Program-made: the position numbers and the translations under genes
Notes under the pieces: model-generated
Told to the model about the DNA's origin: nothing
Seen by the model: the letters and a program-made list of their open reading frames with translations, nothing else
Database searches by the model: none
Part shown: piece by piece, positions 1 through 11,154 of the stretch
Layout: every line of letters begins with the position of its first letter
Position numbering within the stretch: the stretch's first letter is position 1
Source of the DNA: Pomphorhynchus laevis
Taxonomy: Eukaryota; Acanthocephala; Palaeacanthocephala; Echinorhynchida; Pomphorhynchidae
Reading direction: 5' to 3'
DNA length: 64,000 nt
Assembly: GCA_012934845.2 (NCBI GenBank)
Contig: WNNJ02001233.1
Location: forward strand, 1 to 64,000

Positions 1-229
1 AATTAATAGAATTATTAATTATTAATTAATATTATTAATAGTACGCCACTAAGTTTAGGCAAGCGAGCAGTATTACAACCAGAACAGTAACAAATAGGAA
101 TCCTCCAGTACTCATTTTCGGAAAAACAAAATCTTTTGTTTATTATAATAATAAATCTCTCTCTTTAAAAAATTATATTATTATATAATTATTATAATAA
201 TATAATTATTATATATTTATTGATATATT

Positions 230-2070
230 TATATTAATAAATCAGATCAGATAACTGAGTCTATGTATTTTATACTATATATAAATAAAAATAAAAATAA
301 ATAATCAATAATTATATAACATTTTATATAATTCATATCAAGTTAAAATAAAAAATTGTAATTTAAAATAAAAGTCGATTTTTAAATATCTGCATCAAAA
401 TAATAATAATGTCAAATAAATAATACATTAATTTATTTTATTATTTTATTAATATGCTAATTGATTTCTGTGAAATGTAAGAATATCAAGTTAAAATTTA
501 TAATTGAAATTTAATAAATTCGTATAGTGAATACATAGTTTCATTATTTCTGACAAAAGTTATATTACTAGGATAACAAAGTCCACGTGTCAATAATAAC
601 TTGTCAGTAGAACAAATCAGATCAGATAACTGAGTCTACGTATTTTATACGATATATGAATTAAAAATAGAGGTAAAAAATATTAAAATTCATTAAATCG
701 GCGAATTAGGAGGATATGAATAAAATAAAAGATAAATCTAATATTTAATGTATAAACAATTAATACAAAATTTAATTTTATTATTATTTAATACTTAAAT
801 AAAGTTTAAGTCCTCTATATAAATTAGAGGATTCATTAATTAGTTCTCTATATCTTATTTAATTAAGTTTAGGACTTCTAAACTTAAATCACAATATTCT
901 GAGTTTATATTACTTTTATAATACTTTTTTAATTTATTCAGTTTAATTTAACTGAGTCTACGTATTTTATACGATATATAAATAAAAATAAAGATAAATA
1001 ATAAATAGCAATATGATATTATACAATGTATACTTATATCGAGTTAAAATTTAAAATTGATATACTGTTGATAATCTTTAGCTTTAAATTACGATTTAGT
1101 AAGATTTGGTAATTTCATTAAATACCAATTTCAATAAATATTTAATTATCCATAAAAATATCCAATGAACTTAGGATGAACAAATTGTACATTTTGTTTT
1201 TCAGTTGTTTAATAATTTATCTATATTTGAATTATTGAATTATTACTTAATATTTAAATTACTTGAGCCATAGAGTAAGTTATAGTTATGCATCTGTTCA
1301 ATGAATATAATAATATTTCATTCGTGAATCATAATTTGTTCCTAATTCATAATGAACAGCTGATTTACAAATCAGATTAGATAATTCAGTCTACGTATTT
1401 TATACGATATATAAATAAAAATAAAGATAAATAATAAATAATTATATAGGATGTTATACAATTTGTATTTAATTTCAATTAAGATAGAAATTTAAAATAA
1501 AAGTCAATTTTTATGAATTGAAAAAAAAAACAATTTCTATTCAATTAGCGAACAAATTTATCCAGGTAGCCTTATTCTAAATAAATCGAAGAGATAAATA
1601 ATTATAAAAGATGTTATACAATTTTTATTTATATAAAGTTAAAATTTAAAATTGAAATTTAAAATGAAGTCAAATTTTATCAATTGAATACGTACACTAA
1701 GTCTACGTATTTTATACGATATATAAATAAAAATAAAGATAAATAATGAATGATTATATAGGATGTTATACAATTTGTATTTAATTTCAATTAAAATAGA
1801 AATTTAAAATAAAAGTCAATTTTTATGAATTGAAAAAAACCAATTTCTATTCAATTAGCGAACAAATTTATCCAGGTAGCCTTATTCTAAATAAATCGAA
1901 GAGATAAATAATTATAAAAGATGTTATACAATTTTTATGTATATAAAGTTAAAATTTAAAATTGAAATTTAAAATGAAGTCAAATTTTATCAATTGAATA
2001 CGTACACTAAGTCTACGTATTTTATACGACATATAAATAAAAATAAAGATAAATAATAAATAATTAAATT
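230..2070 (+). repeat. Six copies of PLE terminal repeat
   Basis: Six near-copies of a block reading CTGAGTCTACGTATTT followed by ATACGATATATAAATAAA and GATAAATAAT-type sequence start near 255, 628, 950, 1386, 1698 and 2008. The same block lies 300-350 bp after the RT stop codon of the PLE copies at 8332-9663 and 29296-29879, and in shortened form at 6030, 18085, 18935 and 22440. I therefore read it as the outer end of the Naiad-like PLE family, here piled up without coding sequence. Spacing between copies is about 310-430 bp. Confidence 0.75.
1391..2012 (+). mobile_element. Tandem pair of 310-bp mini-PLEs
   Basis: Two almost identical units (1391-1702 and 1703-2012) run head to tail. Each holds the PLE terminal block, AT-rich filler, and at 1533-1584 and 1843-1894 a stretch of about 50 bp matching the RT codons for FYSISEQIYPxSLIL seen intact near 9235-9290. 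The units look like internally deleted, non-autonomous PLE derivatives joined tandemly, as PLEs commonly are. The RT piece carries a variant (CCAGGTAGCC in place of CCAGAAAGCC) that recurs in minus-strand fragments near 22840 and 23410, so this is a distinct subfamily. Confidence 0.65.
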
Positions 2071-2072
2071 AG

Positions 2073-4394
2073 ATTTTATACAATTTACATTTATCTAAAG
2101 TTAAAAATATATAAATTTAAAATAGCGATAAATAATTATATATAATAAATAATTATAATTTAATTATAATTTAATTAAAGATTTTAATTATATAAATTAA
2201 AAATAAGAATAATGAATATTAATAATAAATAATTTAATAAGTTTTTGTACAATTTATATTTATATTGTAGACTTGAATTCATGTCTTTCTTTATATAAGT
2301 TAATGATGGCTTTATCGACATGATAATGAAAATATTTTTTCTTTATTTTTCCAAGCTTTTAGCACACAATGTTTTTTCAAGCAAACAGTAAAAACAAAAA
2401 ATATTAGTAGAAAAAACATTAGTAGTCGCTGATATAAATAGTGAAAAGTTAAAAGAGTTTATAAATAGTGAAAATTTAAATGATAAATTTAAAATAGTTA
2501 TATAAGATTTTATACAAGTCAATAATGTTATTGTCTTTTTACAGTATAATTTTTAGCCTCAAGAGGAAATATTAAAATTTTTAATCCTAAAATTCATATT
2601 AAAAAATGTTAATATCATGTGACTTTTGTCTTGAAGATGATAACATGTTACTAATAAAAATTTAATGATAAATTTTATTTTGCTTTGAATCGATATTATA
2701 TTTTTTCGAACATGAAAATCAAATACTTAAATTTATACTCATTAAGTTATTAATGAATTTGTTATGAATTTGTTATTAATGAATTTATCAAAATAAATCT
2801 TCAATATATTAAATGAAAATGGTGAAATTTTGATGATATTATATTTTGCAATTTATTGTATTTTTTATTCGTATATAAAAATCGAATACTTAAATTTATA
2901 AAGTAAATATAAATGTTTTTAAAAGACAAGTATTCATAAATTTATGTATAACCTGATCAAATTTATGATAACCTGATGAAGCACGTATAGGCTCGTATTT
3001 GCCTATATCTAGCTATAGGCAAATAGCTAGATATAGCTATTTATAATATATATAATATATTTATAAAATATTTATAAATGTAGATAATATATTTTTATAA
3101 TATTTATAAATATATATAATATATTTATAGTATTTATAACTATATATAGCCATATATAGCTATCAAAAGAATATTAGATTGTATCTAATTAAAATGCTGA
3201 GCTAATTAAAATGCTCACTGAAGAAAACATCGTTTAACCAAAATTCATTTAGATTTTAGTATACCATTTTTGAATTATTTACATCTACGAAATAAAACCG
3301 TTCAATGTACATTTTCTATGCATAACCGCATTCTGCTTAGCTTATCAGATGATCGATCAATTTCAATTTGAAGAGACTTTAACTCGTTTTCAATATCCTA
3401 AAACTTTAATCGTTATTTGTACAACCATGATTTCTACTTCAGAAATACCTCTGAAAGTATCGATTTCAATGATTGGCGCGAGCTAAAATACACTGAGAAG
3501 AAGCATGTCGAAAAATATAATGTATAATGCCAATACATATTACTAATTTGTTTTGATCTATCCGCCCAGTTATAATTTCCAATTAATGTTTTTAAAATAA
3601 ATTATTTAGTTTTAATTAAATTAAAACTAGTTTAATAACATGCACGATTATTAGTCAATAAAAGTTATTCATTTAATTCACATAACTCTGTATATTTCCT
3701 GAAATCAGCGTTTCTCAATATTAATATATGCAATATTTCTCAATAAAATATTATATATAATATTTCTTATTATATCTGAGATGTAATATTGAACGTGCAT
3801 GGTTATTAACGTTGTAAGTTTACTCTGATTTTAAAGTTTCATTAACTGGTAATTATTAGATATTATAATTTTATATTATCAACGAAACACCTGTATTATA
3901 TTTGACCTTGATAAAATTGTTCAACGAATGTAATTTTGAAATACACATTTCGAATGTATTGTAAATACTTCCCCCATAATGTCTCATTCCGATTTAAAAA
4001 TCATTTAATTTTCATTAATAATAGTTTAACATTTTAATTAATTAAAAATCAATTAATTTTCATTAATATCAAAAATCAATTTCATTTATTTCATCTATTT
4101 TATTTATAATAGTTTAACATTTTAATTGATTAAAAATCAATTAATTTTCATTAATAAAAAAATCAATTTTGCATGACTTTTTGTTATAAAGTAATATAAA
4201 TTATAAAGAATTAAAAAAAAATAAAATAAAATATAATAATAAAATATATTATGTTATATAAAATAAACATAATATAACTTATAATATACCTTATATTATA
4301 TTTTTATATGCCTTATAATTTATAAATTATAAACAATATTTAATACTAACACAAATAATAATCTACATATTTAAAATATGTAATATAAAGTATC
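2073..4394. other. AT-rich DNA without recognised genes
   Basis: No ORF or family resemblance found on either strand. The stretch 2998-3170 is rich in short AT palindromes, including a 10-bp-arm hairpin at 2998-3023 (TTTGCCTATA / TATAGGCAAA). The segments 4010-4050 and 4110-4160 share a repeated phrase built on AACATTTTAATTAATTAAAAATC. Confidence 0.6.
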
Positions 4395-4455
4395 ATTGGA
4401 GCTGGATCAAAGAAAACAGTAATTTTTTTGATATTTCGCTAACCTCTGTTATGCG
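4395..4455 (+). repeat. Dispersed 75-bp GGATCAAAG repeat, copy 1
   Basis: Begins TTGGAGCTGGATCAAAGAAA and runs to a TATTTCGCTAAC block. The same unit recurs at 5641-5733 (minus), 10158-10231, 10628-10696 and 10917-10997. In the better copies the unit contains two nested dyads (CGAAAT...ATTTCG and GCTAAC...GTTAGC) and ends CATCTTCAGAAAATTA. Function unknown; probably a small non-autonomous element. Confidence 0.5.
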
Positions 4456-4478
4456 GTTATTTATTATGTTACCTATAT

Positions 4479-4770
4479 ACTGTCTATTACACAACTTCAC
4501 CTATCATAATCGTTAATAAATCTTTGATTTATTAACGCTTTTAGGGATATATTTACTTAAATCTGATCCGCTTCTTTCGTTACTTTTAGAATTAATTAAA
4601 AGTCCGACTATATTTGTTATCTATACATTTATTAATGAAGTTTATGGTTAATGTATATTTTCTATTGTTATTATTAACATTTATTGTACGATTATAGTAT
4701 TTTGTATTACAATAACTGTCTATTATACAACTTAGCCTATCATAATCGTTAATAAATCTTTGATTTATTG
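4479..4770 (+). repeat. Direct repeat of about 57 bp
   Basis: 4479-4540 and 4710-4768 share about 57 bp, with the core CTATCATAATCGTTAATAAA then TCTTTGATTTATT. About 170 bp of AT-rich sequence separates them. No coding content seen. Confidence 0.55.
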
Positions 4771-4819
4771 AACAAATGATATCTTTAGAATAACTTATAT
4801 TAACATAAAGATCTTTCAG

Positions 4820-5323
4820 CTAATTATCTCTTAAAAGTTGTTTTGATATTTCTAATTGTTTATTTATATACATATAATTTTTAATATTTTTAACTCTATT
4901 TTTCCTATTCCTTTTATCACCATGACTTCTTGGTTTGCGTTTAACCGGATTATTATAATATAGTTGTTTATTATGTATTATACTACTTCTGCCAATTCCT
5001 TGTACCACGTCATTCAATCCTAATGGGTACATGGAATTAAGCGTTTTAATCCAAAAATCTTCTTTTTCTAATAGTTTTTGATTTAATATTGAAATGTTTT
5101 CTTCGATAATATGTTCTAAAATAAATAATTTACAGTTTTTAATATCATGTCCTATTAATCTCATATGTTTATGAAATATAGTTTGACTATTATGCTGTAT
5201 ATTATATATGTGTTGCCTAAACCTAGTTTTTAACATTTGATACGTTTTTCCTATATATTGCAATCCGCATGTGCATTGTATTAGATACACTGTACTTGCA
5301 ATATCGTGTTCTATTAATCTCAT
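4820..5323 (-). CDS. PLE GIY-YIG endonuclease ORF without RT
   Basis: A 167-residue ORF. Residues 11-30 read TVYLIQCTCGLQYIGKT, a GIY-YIG nuclease signature with the CxC pair expected of PLE endonucleases. An Arg (RFRQH) and several His residues (QH, IQH, FHKHM) complete a CCHH-like set, and the tail contains EDFWIKTL...YPLGLND, typical of the domain. In PLEs this nuclease nicks the target to prime reverse transcription. No RT follows in frame: the ORF ends LLRDN-stop and then AT-rich DNA. It may be the N-terminal endonuclease of a Naiad-like element cut off from its RT, or an independently encoded ORF. The methionine shown may not be the true start, because the motif begins close to it. Confidence 0.75.
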   Translation of the reverse strand: MRLIEHDIASTVYLIQCTCGLQYIGKTYQMLKTRFRQHIYNIQHNSQTIFHKHMRLIGHDIKNCKLFILEHIIEENISILNQKLLEKEDFWIKTLNSMYPLGLNDVVQGIGRSSIIHNKQLYYNNPVKRKPRSHGDKRNRKNRVKNIKNYMYINKQLEISKQLLRDN

Positions 5324-5640
5324 ATGCTTATGAAATATAGTCTGACTAATATAATATATTATATAATTATATTACATTATAATTATATAATGTAATATAT
5401 AATTATATTAATGTAATTATAATGTAATTATATTACATTATAATTACCAATTAATTATATTAATTAGTTTAAGAATAAAAATTATTAGAGTTAAATACAC
5501 ATATATTCATATCTTTATATTTTATAAATATAAAATAGCATGATAAATACATGCTAATGAAGTATTTCCTCTGAAATTTGATTGTCTAGCATATTATTCT
5601 AATACAAGTATATTATTTATTAATAAGATAAATTACTTCA

Positions 5641-5733
5641 GAAAGTAATTTTCTGAAGATGCTAACAGTAGTTAGCGAAATATCAAAAATAATTTCTGCT
5701 TTTCTTTGATCTAGCTCCAATAATTATTGATCA
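5641..5733 (-). repeat. Dispersed GGATCAAAG repeat, copy 2
   Basis: Reverse-oriented copy of the unit at 4395. The dyads GCTAACtactGTTAGC and CGAAAT...ATTTCG are preserved. It is flanked by a phrase (TTATTGATCAATAATGGATC...) that also accompanies the copies near 10590-10850. Confidence 0.5.
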
Positions 5734-5837
5734 ATAATGGATCAGTATCAACTATTGCAAATCATATTGTTTATTATTTATCCATAAAAATTATCCGCTT
5801 AATAAATTAGGTTATTGTTTCTATTCTTCGACACGAT

Positions 5838-6400
5838 ATGGCAGCGGGGCCAAATACGTGTTAAGGACGTATTTCCTCTGATTAAATTTGATTATATAGT
5901 ATATAATCAAAATATAAGTTTGGAAATAATTATTATAAGTCACATGCATACCGTATTTTAGGGTCACTAGCATGGAACTGCCTTTCTGTAAATCTTAAAT
6001 CTTATCAGATTTAAATTATCAAATCAACTAACTGAGTCTATGTATTTAATATAATTATAAAATAAACAAAACATAATAATGCTAAATCAAAATTTATTTG
6101 TATATTTTACTATTTTATGTTTGATGGTATTTTTATAGTAACCTAGTTTAAAATATGCATATTAAATTATTTAAATGATTTTGAAGAAAGCATATCATTA
6201 CATATTGTTGCAATTCTTAAAATTTCATTATTTAATGTATTATATTTTATATTATATGGCATGCATGAATGCTCATGCAAAAATATGTTTCATGTAAATT
6301 TAAATATGTCATCCTAAAAAAGCTACATATTTCCATATCCATCGACCAAGCTTAGCAGCAGGGCCAAATACATGTTAATAATGTCTTTCCTCAAGAAATA
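5838..6400 (-). pseudogene. Fragmented PLE 3' end, minus strand
   Basis: Three PLE pieces on the minus strand. 5838-5885 and 6350-6395 match the GGGGCC...TACATGTTAATAATG part of the PLE 3' UTR. 6029-6330 carries the terminal repeat and then, antisense, the C-terminal RT codons (HEHxxMPYNIKYNTLNNEIL...NDxxFLQNHLNN). The pieces are not in the order of an intact element, so the copy is rearranged. Nothing here is expected to be translated. Confidence 0.6.
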
Positions 6401-7069
6401 CAGGACTTAGAGGGTCGCTCTGAAAGACATCAGATTGGCGATAAATCCTTTTGAATATCTTATTCCGTCAAAAACGCGAAGGAAGTTTGGTTGCAAAATA
6501 GAATTCAATAAATAAAGAATAAGACCGTCTTAACTTACTTAATTTTATCATAATAATCTGAGAGTTATTTATTGATGCCCACTGCAGCCTCTCGGTTTGG
6601 GACTGCTAGTAAAAGTTACAATCCTCTCGGCTTGGGACTGTGGTGAGATTTTACTTGTAGGATCGTTGATTTTGACTTGAAGGCATTTTTATAGCATCAG
6701 GCTGCGTGTAAATGTTGATTGATTATTGTTTAATCAACAGGTATTGAATCGATTTTATGAAGAGGATTGCTGAAAGAATTGAACAAGAGAATACATGAGA
6801 GATAGGTGGACATTATAGATTACAAAATTTGCAGCGACAACATATTGAACGTTCATGATATTGAATGTGGATTGTGCACATCTTGTCGTGATAACGGTGA
6901 AGGTAGGCGTGAACGATGATAGGTCTTTTGGTGACTGCTGTAGTTATTTTGGGATCGACATTATTGCTCTTTTTTGTGAACTCCTGGAAGTGTTGTTGGA
7001 AGACTGGTGATTTTGATAAGCAAAATCACCAGTCTTAGTAGTCTATTGATAGAGGTCGGATCGACGTTA

Positions 7070-8150
7070 GAACAGAAAGTGGAGTAGAGTGAATTTTTTG
7101 TGGCAAGCCGAGTACCTTTTTGACGAAGCGCTATTTACAGGAGTCAAGTTGTTTAAAATTGTAAATCGAAGAGTCAGACCAGATGACGGGAAGCGCATAA
7201 GTAATCATGGGTTCTAGCATCACTTTAAAGAAATGGAATGCACCTTGTAAGAATAAACTAGGCAGTTTCCTAAAAGCGAAAGTTGATGTTATGATCTTAC
7301 AAGCTTTTTGTTCCAGATGCAAACGAAAGGTCCAAGCAGAGGTTAGATGAACACCAAGATATTTTTGGTAGACGTCTTTTTTAAAAATGAGGACAAGTCT
7401 CCGATAAAATGTGAAAAGAGGATAGGGCTAAGGAGGTCGCCAAAATAATTGCGACTTTAATATCAGCACCCAATAATGGGTGCTGATATAGATACACTGT
7501 CGAATATGCGTATTTAATTGGGTGACAGAAGCTGACGTATTGTGTCGAGGAATGTTCCATTTATGTTGTACTAGAGACTTTGAGTTTTTCTAGAAGCAAA
7601 TGTCGATTGACGTTCTCAAAGGCTTTCTTAAAGTTTACGAATACGGCGTTGGCGTGACAATGGGTTGAAATCATGGTGAATATTGTGCCACGAGCTTCAG
7701 ATAGTAGTGATAAAGTTGAGCCACCACGACGAAATCCATGTTGTTCAGGTGGGAGTAGCTTATCTGAAAAGTTGTAAAGACGACGTGTGATCATGGATGC
7801 AAAGAATTTATAACCATGATTGAGGATAGCGATACCGCGATAAGCGTTTGGATCCGATGAATCCCCTACGTTTTCATAAAGTAACTTGATGAGTGATTAA
7901 TTCAACGACGATGGGAAAGCGCATCTGAATAATATTTTGTTGAAAAGTTTAGTATAATATTGACCCACATTTCAAATGTAGCCTTAATATGTTCGATTGC
8001 GAGACAGTCTGTACCAGTAGCTTTATGATTCTTTATATTGTGCAGACATCTTTCAAGTTCCGTGGTAGTGAATGGTTGGTTTAGCATGTTTGCTTGTGCG
8101 ACGGAAAGCACAAGCAAACATTTATGTTGTGGAAGTTCATGCAAGTAAAG
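7070..8150 (-). pseudogene. Decayed LINE reverse transcriptase
   Basis: Minus-strand remnants in RT order. 8144-7902 has an N-terminal RT region (NHKATGTDCLAIEHIKATF) preceded by TTTELERCLHNIK. 7794-7561 has PEQHGFRRGGSTLSLLSE and AVFVNFKKAFENVNRHLL, which correspond to RT motifs 2-A. 7322-7131 has a thumb-like segment (ITYALPVIWSDSSIYNFKQLD). Stops and frameshifts separate the pieces. The family is non-LTR; I cannot place it more precisely from fragments. Confidence 0.6.
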
Positions 8151-8331
8151 AGTTTATCATAATAATAAAATCAGATAAATAAAATTGGAAAATATATAAA
8201 TCATCAAAATATTATTAAATAAAATAAAGGTATAAAGGTATTTATTATTCTTATAAAGGTATAAGAATAAGGGTATAAAGGTTGAATTAGATAATAAAAC
8301 TATACCTATATTATATTGGAATCCAAAACTA

Positions 8332-9663
8332 TTGATAAAGCATAACTATATAATAACAACTATTGATAAAGCTAGTAATAACTTTGTCTTCATATGCAAA
8401 AAGCTTTATTATGATATACTAATGAAAGAGGTTAATTCTAATGATTTAAATGTAAATCCAACATATGTAAGTAGTGAGTTGAGTTTTGAAACAATTATTA
8501 CAAGTCACTGTTCTATAATGGATAAAAAGGGTATTAAGGTTGAATCAGATAATAAAACTATACCTGTATTATATTGGAATCCAAAATTACATTAAAATCC
8601 AATAAAACCTAGGTTCATATGTAATGCGTTTAAATGTACATTAAAACCACTTTCTGTCTATATGAATAAAATACTTAAAGTAATTAAAGCACATTTTAAA
8701 AAATATTGCAAGGTAATTGAAATTAATACTTGTATAAAACACTATTTCAGTATTAATTCTACAAAAGAATTTTTAGAACAGAGAAAAGGAATAAATTTTC
8801 AAAATATAAATACATACGATTTTAGTACGCTTTATACAAATCTAGATTTAGTAGATATTAAAGAAGCGTTAGTAAAATTAATTAATCTTATGTTCGGAAA
8901 AGGATATACATATATACGTTATAATAATTATAACGCCTATCTAACAAAAATTAAGCCATCAGGTAAATATAAATATATGGATAAAATTGAATTAATAGAA
9001 TCCTTAAATATTTTGATAAATCAAAATTATTTAAAAGTAGGGACATCTATATTTAGACAAGTAAAAGGTGTTCCAATGGGTGGTAATAGTAGCCCAATTA
9101 TAGCTGACTTGTTTTTAAGCTTTATAGAATATGAATTTGTTCATAACTGTGTAAAAACTAAATCTAAACAATATAAATATATGAAATATATGTTTCGATA
9201 CATTGATGATATATGTGTATTTAATTCTAATAATTTTTATTCAATTAGTGAACAAATTTATCCAGAAAGCCTTATTCTTAACAAAACCAATATAAATGAT
9301 AAAGAAGGTGTATATCTAGATATGAACATTAAATTAACATTAACTAAAACTAATATTAATTTATATCGTAAAGATGACATATTTAAATTTACAAGAAACA
9401 TATTTTTGCATGAGCATTCATGCATACCATATAATATAAAATATAATACATTAAATAATGAAATTTTAAGAATTGCAACAATATGTAATAATATTGGCTT
9501 TCTTCAAAATCATTTAAATAATTTAATAGATACATATTTTAAACTAGGTTACTATAAAAATAACATCAAGCAGAAAATAGTAAAATATATAAATCAACAC
9601 AATAATATAAAGAATAAATTTAAACTCTTAAGTGGCAAATTTTTATGGATGGATAATAAATAA
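8332..9663 (+). pseudogene. Naiad-like PLE reverse transcriptase, one stop
   Basis: Best RT copy of the PLE family. An in-frame TAA at 8593-8595 (after WNPKLH, where other copies read LHKNP) splits a reading frame that otherwise continues to 9661. Motifs in order: IITTIDKASNNFVF near the start, DFSTLYTNLDLVD (motif A), a roughly 60-residue insert before FRQVKGVPMGGNSSPIIAD (motif B), FRYIDDICVFN (catalytic YIDD-type motif C), YLDMNI, and a C-terminal region LRIATICNNIGFLQNHLNNL ending KFLWMDNK. The long A-to-B spacing fits the insertion-in-fingers domain reported for N-terminal-endonuclease (Naiad/Chlamys) PLEs and telomerase. No endonuclease domain follows the RT, which also fits that clade. 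The upstream part (8215-8340) is a scrambled duplicate. Confidence 0.8.
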
Positions 9664-10040
9664 TATACTTTGTATTAGAATAAGATACTAGATAGTTATT
9701 TCAGAGGAAATACATCATTAGCATGTTATTTGGCCCCGCTGCTATGTTGGGTAGAGGAGTTAGGGGCCGAAACCTGATAGCATAGCAGTTCCTCCTGATG
9801 ACCTCTAATTCTTATTCTGATACAACGTCTGTTATTTATTAGTCAATTCATAAAAATGACGTTTATTTTAAATTATATTTTTTATTTTTATTTTTTAACT
9901 TGATTAAAATTATAGAAAATCTAAAAACAATTATTAATTTTATTATTTAATTATTAAATTTTGATTTAGCATTATTATGTTTTGTTTAGTTTATAATTAT
10001 ATTAAATACGTAGACTCAGTTAGCTGATTTAATTAATCTC
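9664..10040 (+). ncRNA. PLE 3' UTR with pseudoknot-forming core
   Basis: Follows the RT stop. Two interleaved complementarities are present: GGCCCC (9732-9737) with GGGGCC (9763-9768), and GCTGCTATG (9738-9746) with CATAGCAG (9781-9788). This gives the A-B-A'-B' order of an H-type pseudoknot. The same block recurs at 29947-30003 and, in reverse, at 19165-19230. The segment ends at 10005-10035 with the family terminal repeat in reverse (AAATACGTAGACTCAG). Its role is inferred only: RT recognition, stability or processing of the retroelement RNA. Confidence 0.6.
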
Positions 10041-10157
10041 TTAAGTGGGAAATTTTTTATGGATAGTAAATTTTATGCTTTGTTAGGAATTAATTTTTTT
10101 AATTTTATACTAAGATTACATTCGATGAAAGATGTACTTTAATTTATTTTAAATACT

Positions 10158-10997
10158 TATTGGAGCTGGATCAAAGAAAAGCCGAAATTATTTTTGATAT
10201 TTCGCTAACTTCTGTTAGCATCTTCAGAAAAATATTTTAAATTAATTTTTTAATTTATAAAATGAATTAAAAAGAATATTACATCTTCAGAAAATTACAT
10301 CTTCAGTAGTAGCATTAAGTGATATTGTAGTTTAGTTTTTGAGTCGTAATTTACTTTCCTACAAAAATTAAAAAAATAAAACATTAGGGATATAAAAACA
10401 ATTTTAATAAACCAGAATTCGATTTATATACTCATAGTAAATATATGTTTAGTTTCAATAAATATTATAAATTGCCACTAAATTAGTATAAAAAGGTGAA
10501 TAAAGTTAATATTTCACGTCATTAAAAAATTTAAAAGAATTAAAATCAATAACTAATTAAATTGTATACTAATTGAATATTAAAATTTTATTAAATAGCT
10601 GATACTGATCCATTATTGATAAATAATTATTGGAGCAGGATCAAAGGAAAGACGAAATTGTTTTAAATATTTCGCTGTTAACATTTTAAGAAAATTACTA
10701 ATTTTCTGAAATTAGTAATTTTCTAAATTACTAATTTACTAATAAAAAAAGCTACATTTTAATTAAAAGCATTAATATGGAAGAATCTGATCAGAATATT
10801 AATTAATGCTTTCAAATAGTTGATACTGATCCATTAGTGATACATAATTATTAGAAATAATTAATTTCATTTCACGACTTAATAAATTTGAACATTGAAC
10901 AATAGTTTAACCTAATAATTATTGGAGCATGATCAAAGAAAAGCCGAAATTATTTTTGATATTTCGCTAACTACTGTTAGCATCTTCAGAAAATTAC
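10158..10997 (+). repeat. Three GGATCAAAG repeat copies
   Basis: Copies at 10158-10231, 10628-10696 and 10917-10997 of the unit described at 4395. Two copies are preceded by TGATACTGATCCATTA. The intervening DNA is AT-rich, with duplicated phrases such as ATTAGTAATTTTCT. No coding potential seen. Confidence 0.5.
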
Positions 10998-11154
10998 CAG
11001 AAATTTATCTGGTAAATAAATTCTCAAAAAATTATCATTTTCTTTAGAAATTTCTTCTATCATATCTTCAGAAAATAATCATCTTCAGAAAATTAGTAAT
11101 TTTCTTAAGATGTTAGGTCAATGCGATAATAAGGCGTAAGCCAGTGGTTAACAA

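Noticed and set aside
1391-2012. CRISPR-like array from regularly spaced repeats
   Set aside because: The intervals are themselves repeated, about 310 bp long, and contain RT sequence. There are no unique spacers and no cas genes.
1-2070. Mitochondrial DNA, because of extreme AT content
   Set aside because: No rRNA, tRNA or respiratory gene is seen, and the repeats are PLE ends shared with the rest of the window.
4820-5323. GIY-YIG ORF as an organelle or bacterial homing endonuclease
   Set aside because: The CxC pair, His set and GLND tail match PLE endonucleases, and PLE sequence surrounds it.
9800-9835. CTGATGA in the PLE 3' UTR as a hammerhead core
   Set aside because: No GAAA follows at the right distance after a stem. 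The GAAAC in the block lies before CTGATGA, and the type II arrangement leaves two unpaired C bases and no room for stem I. The pseudoknot explains the block better.
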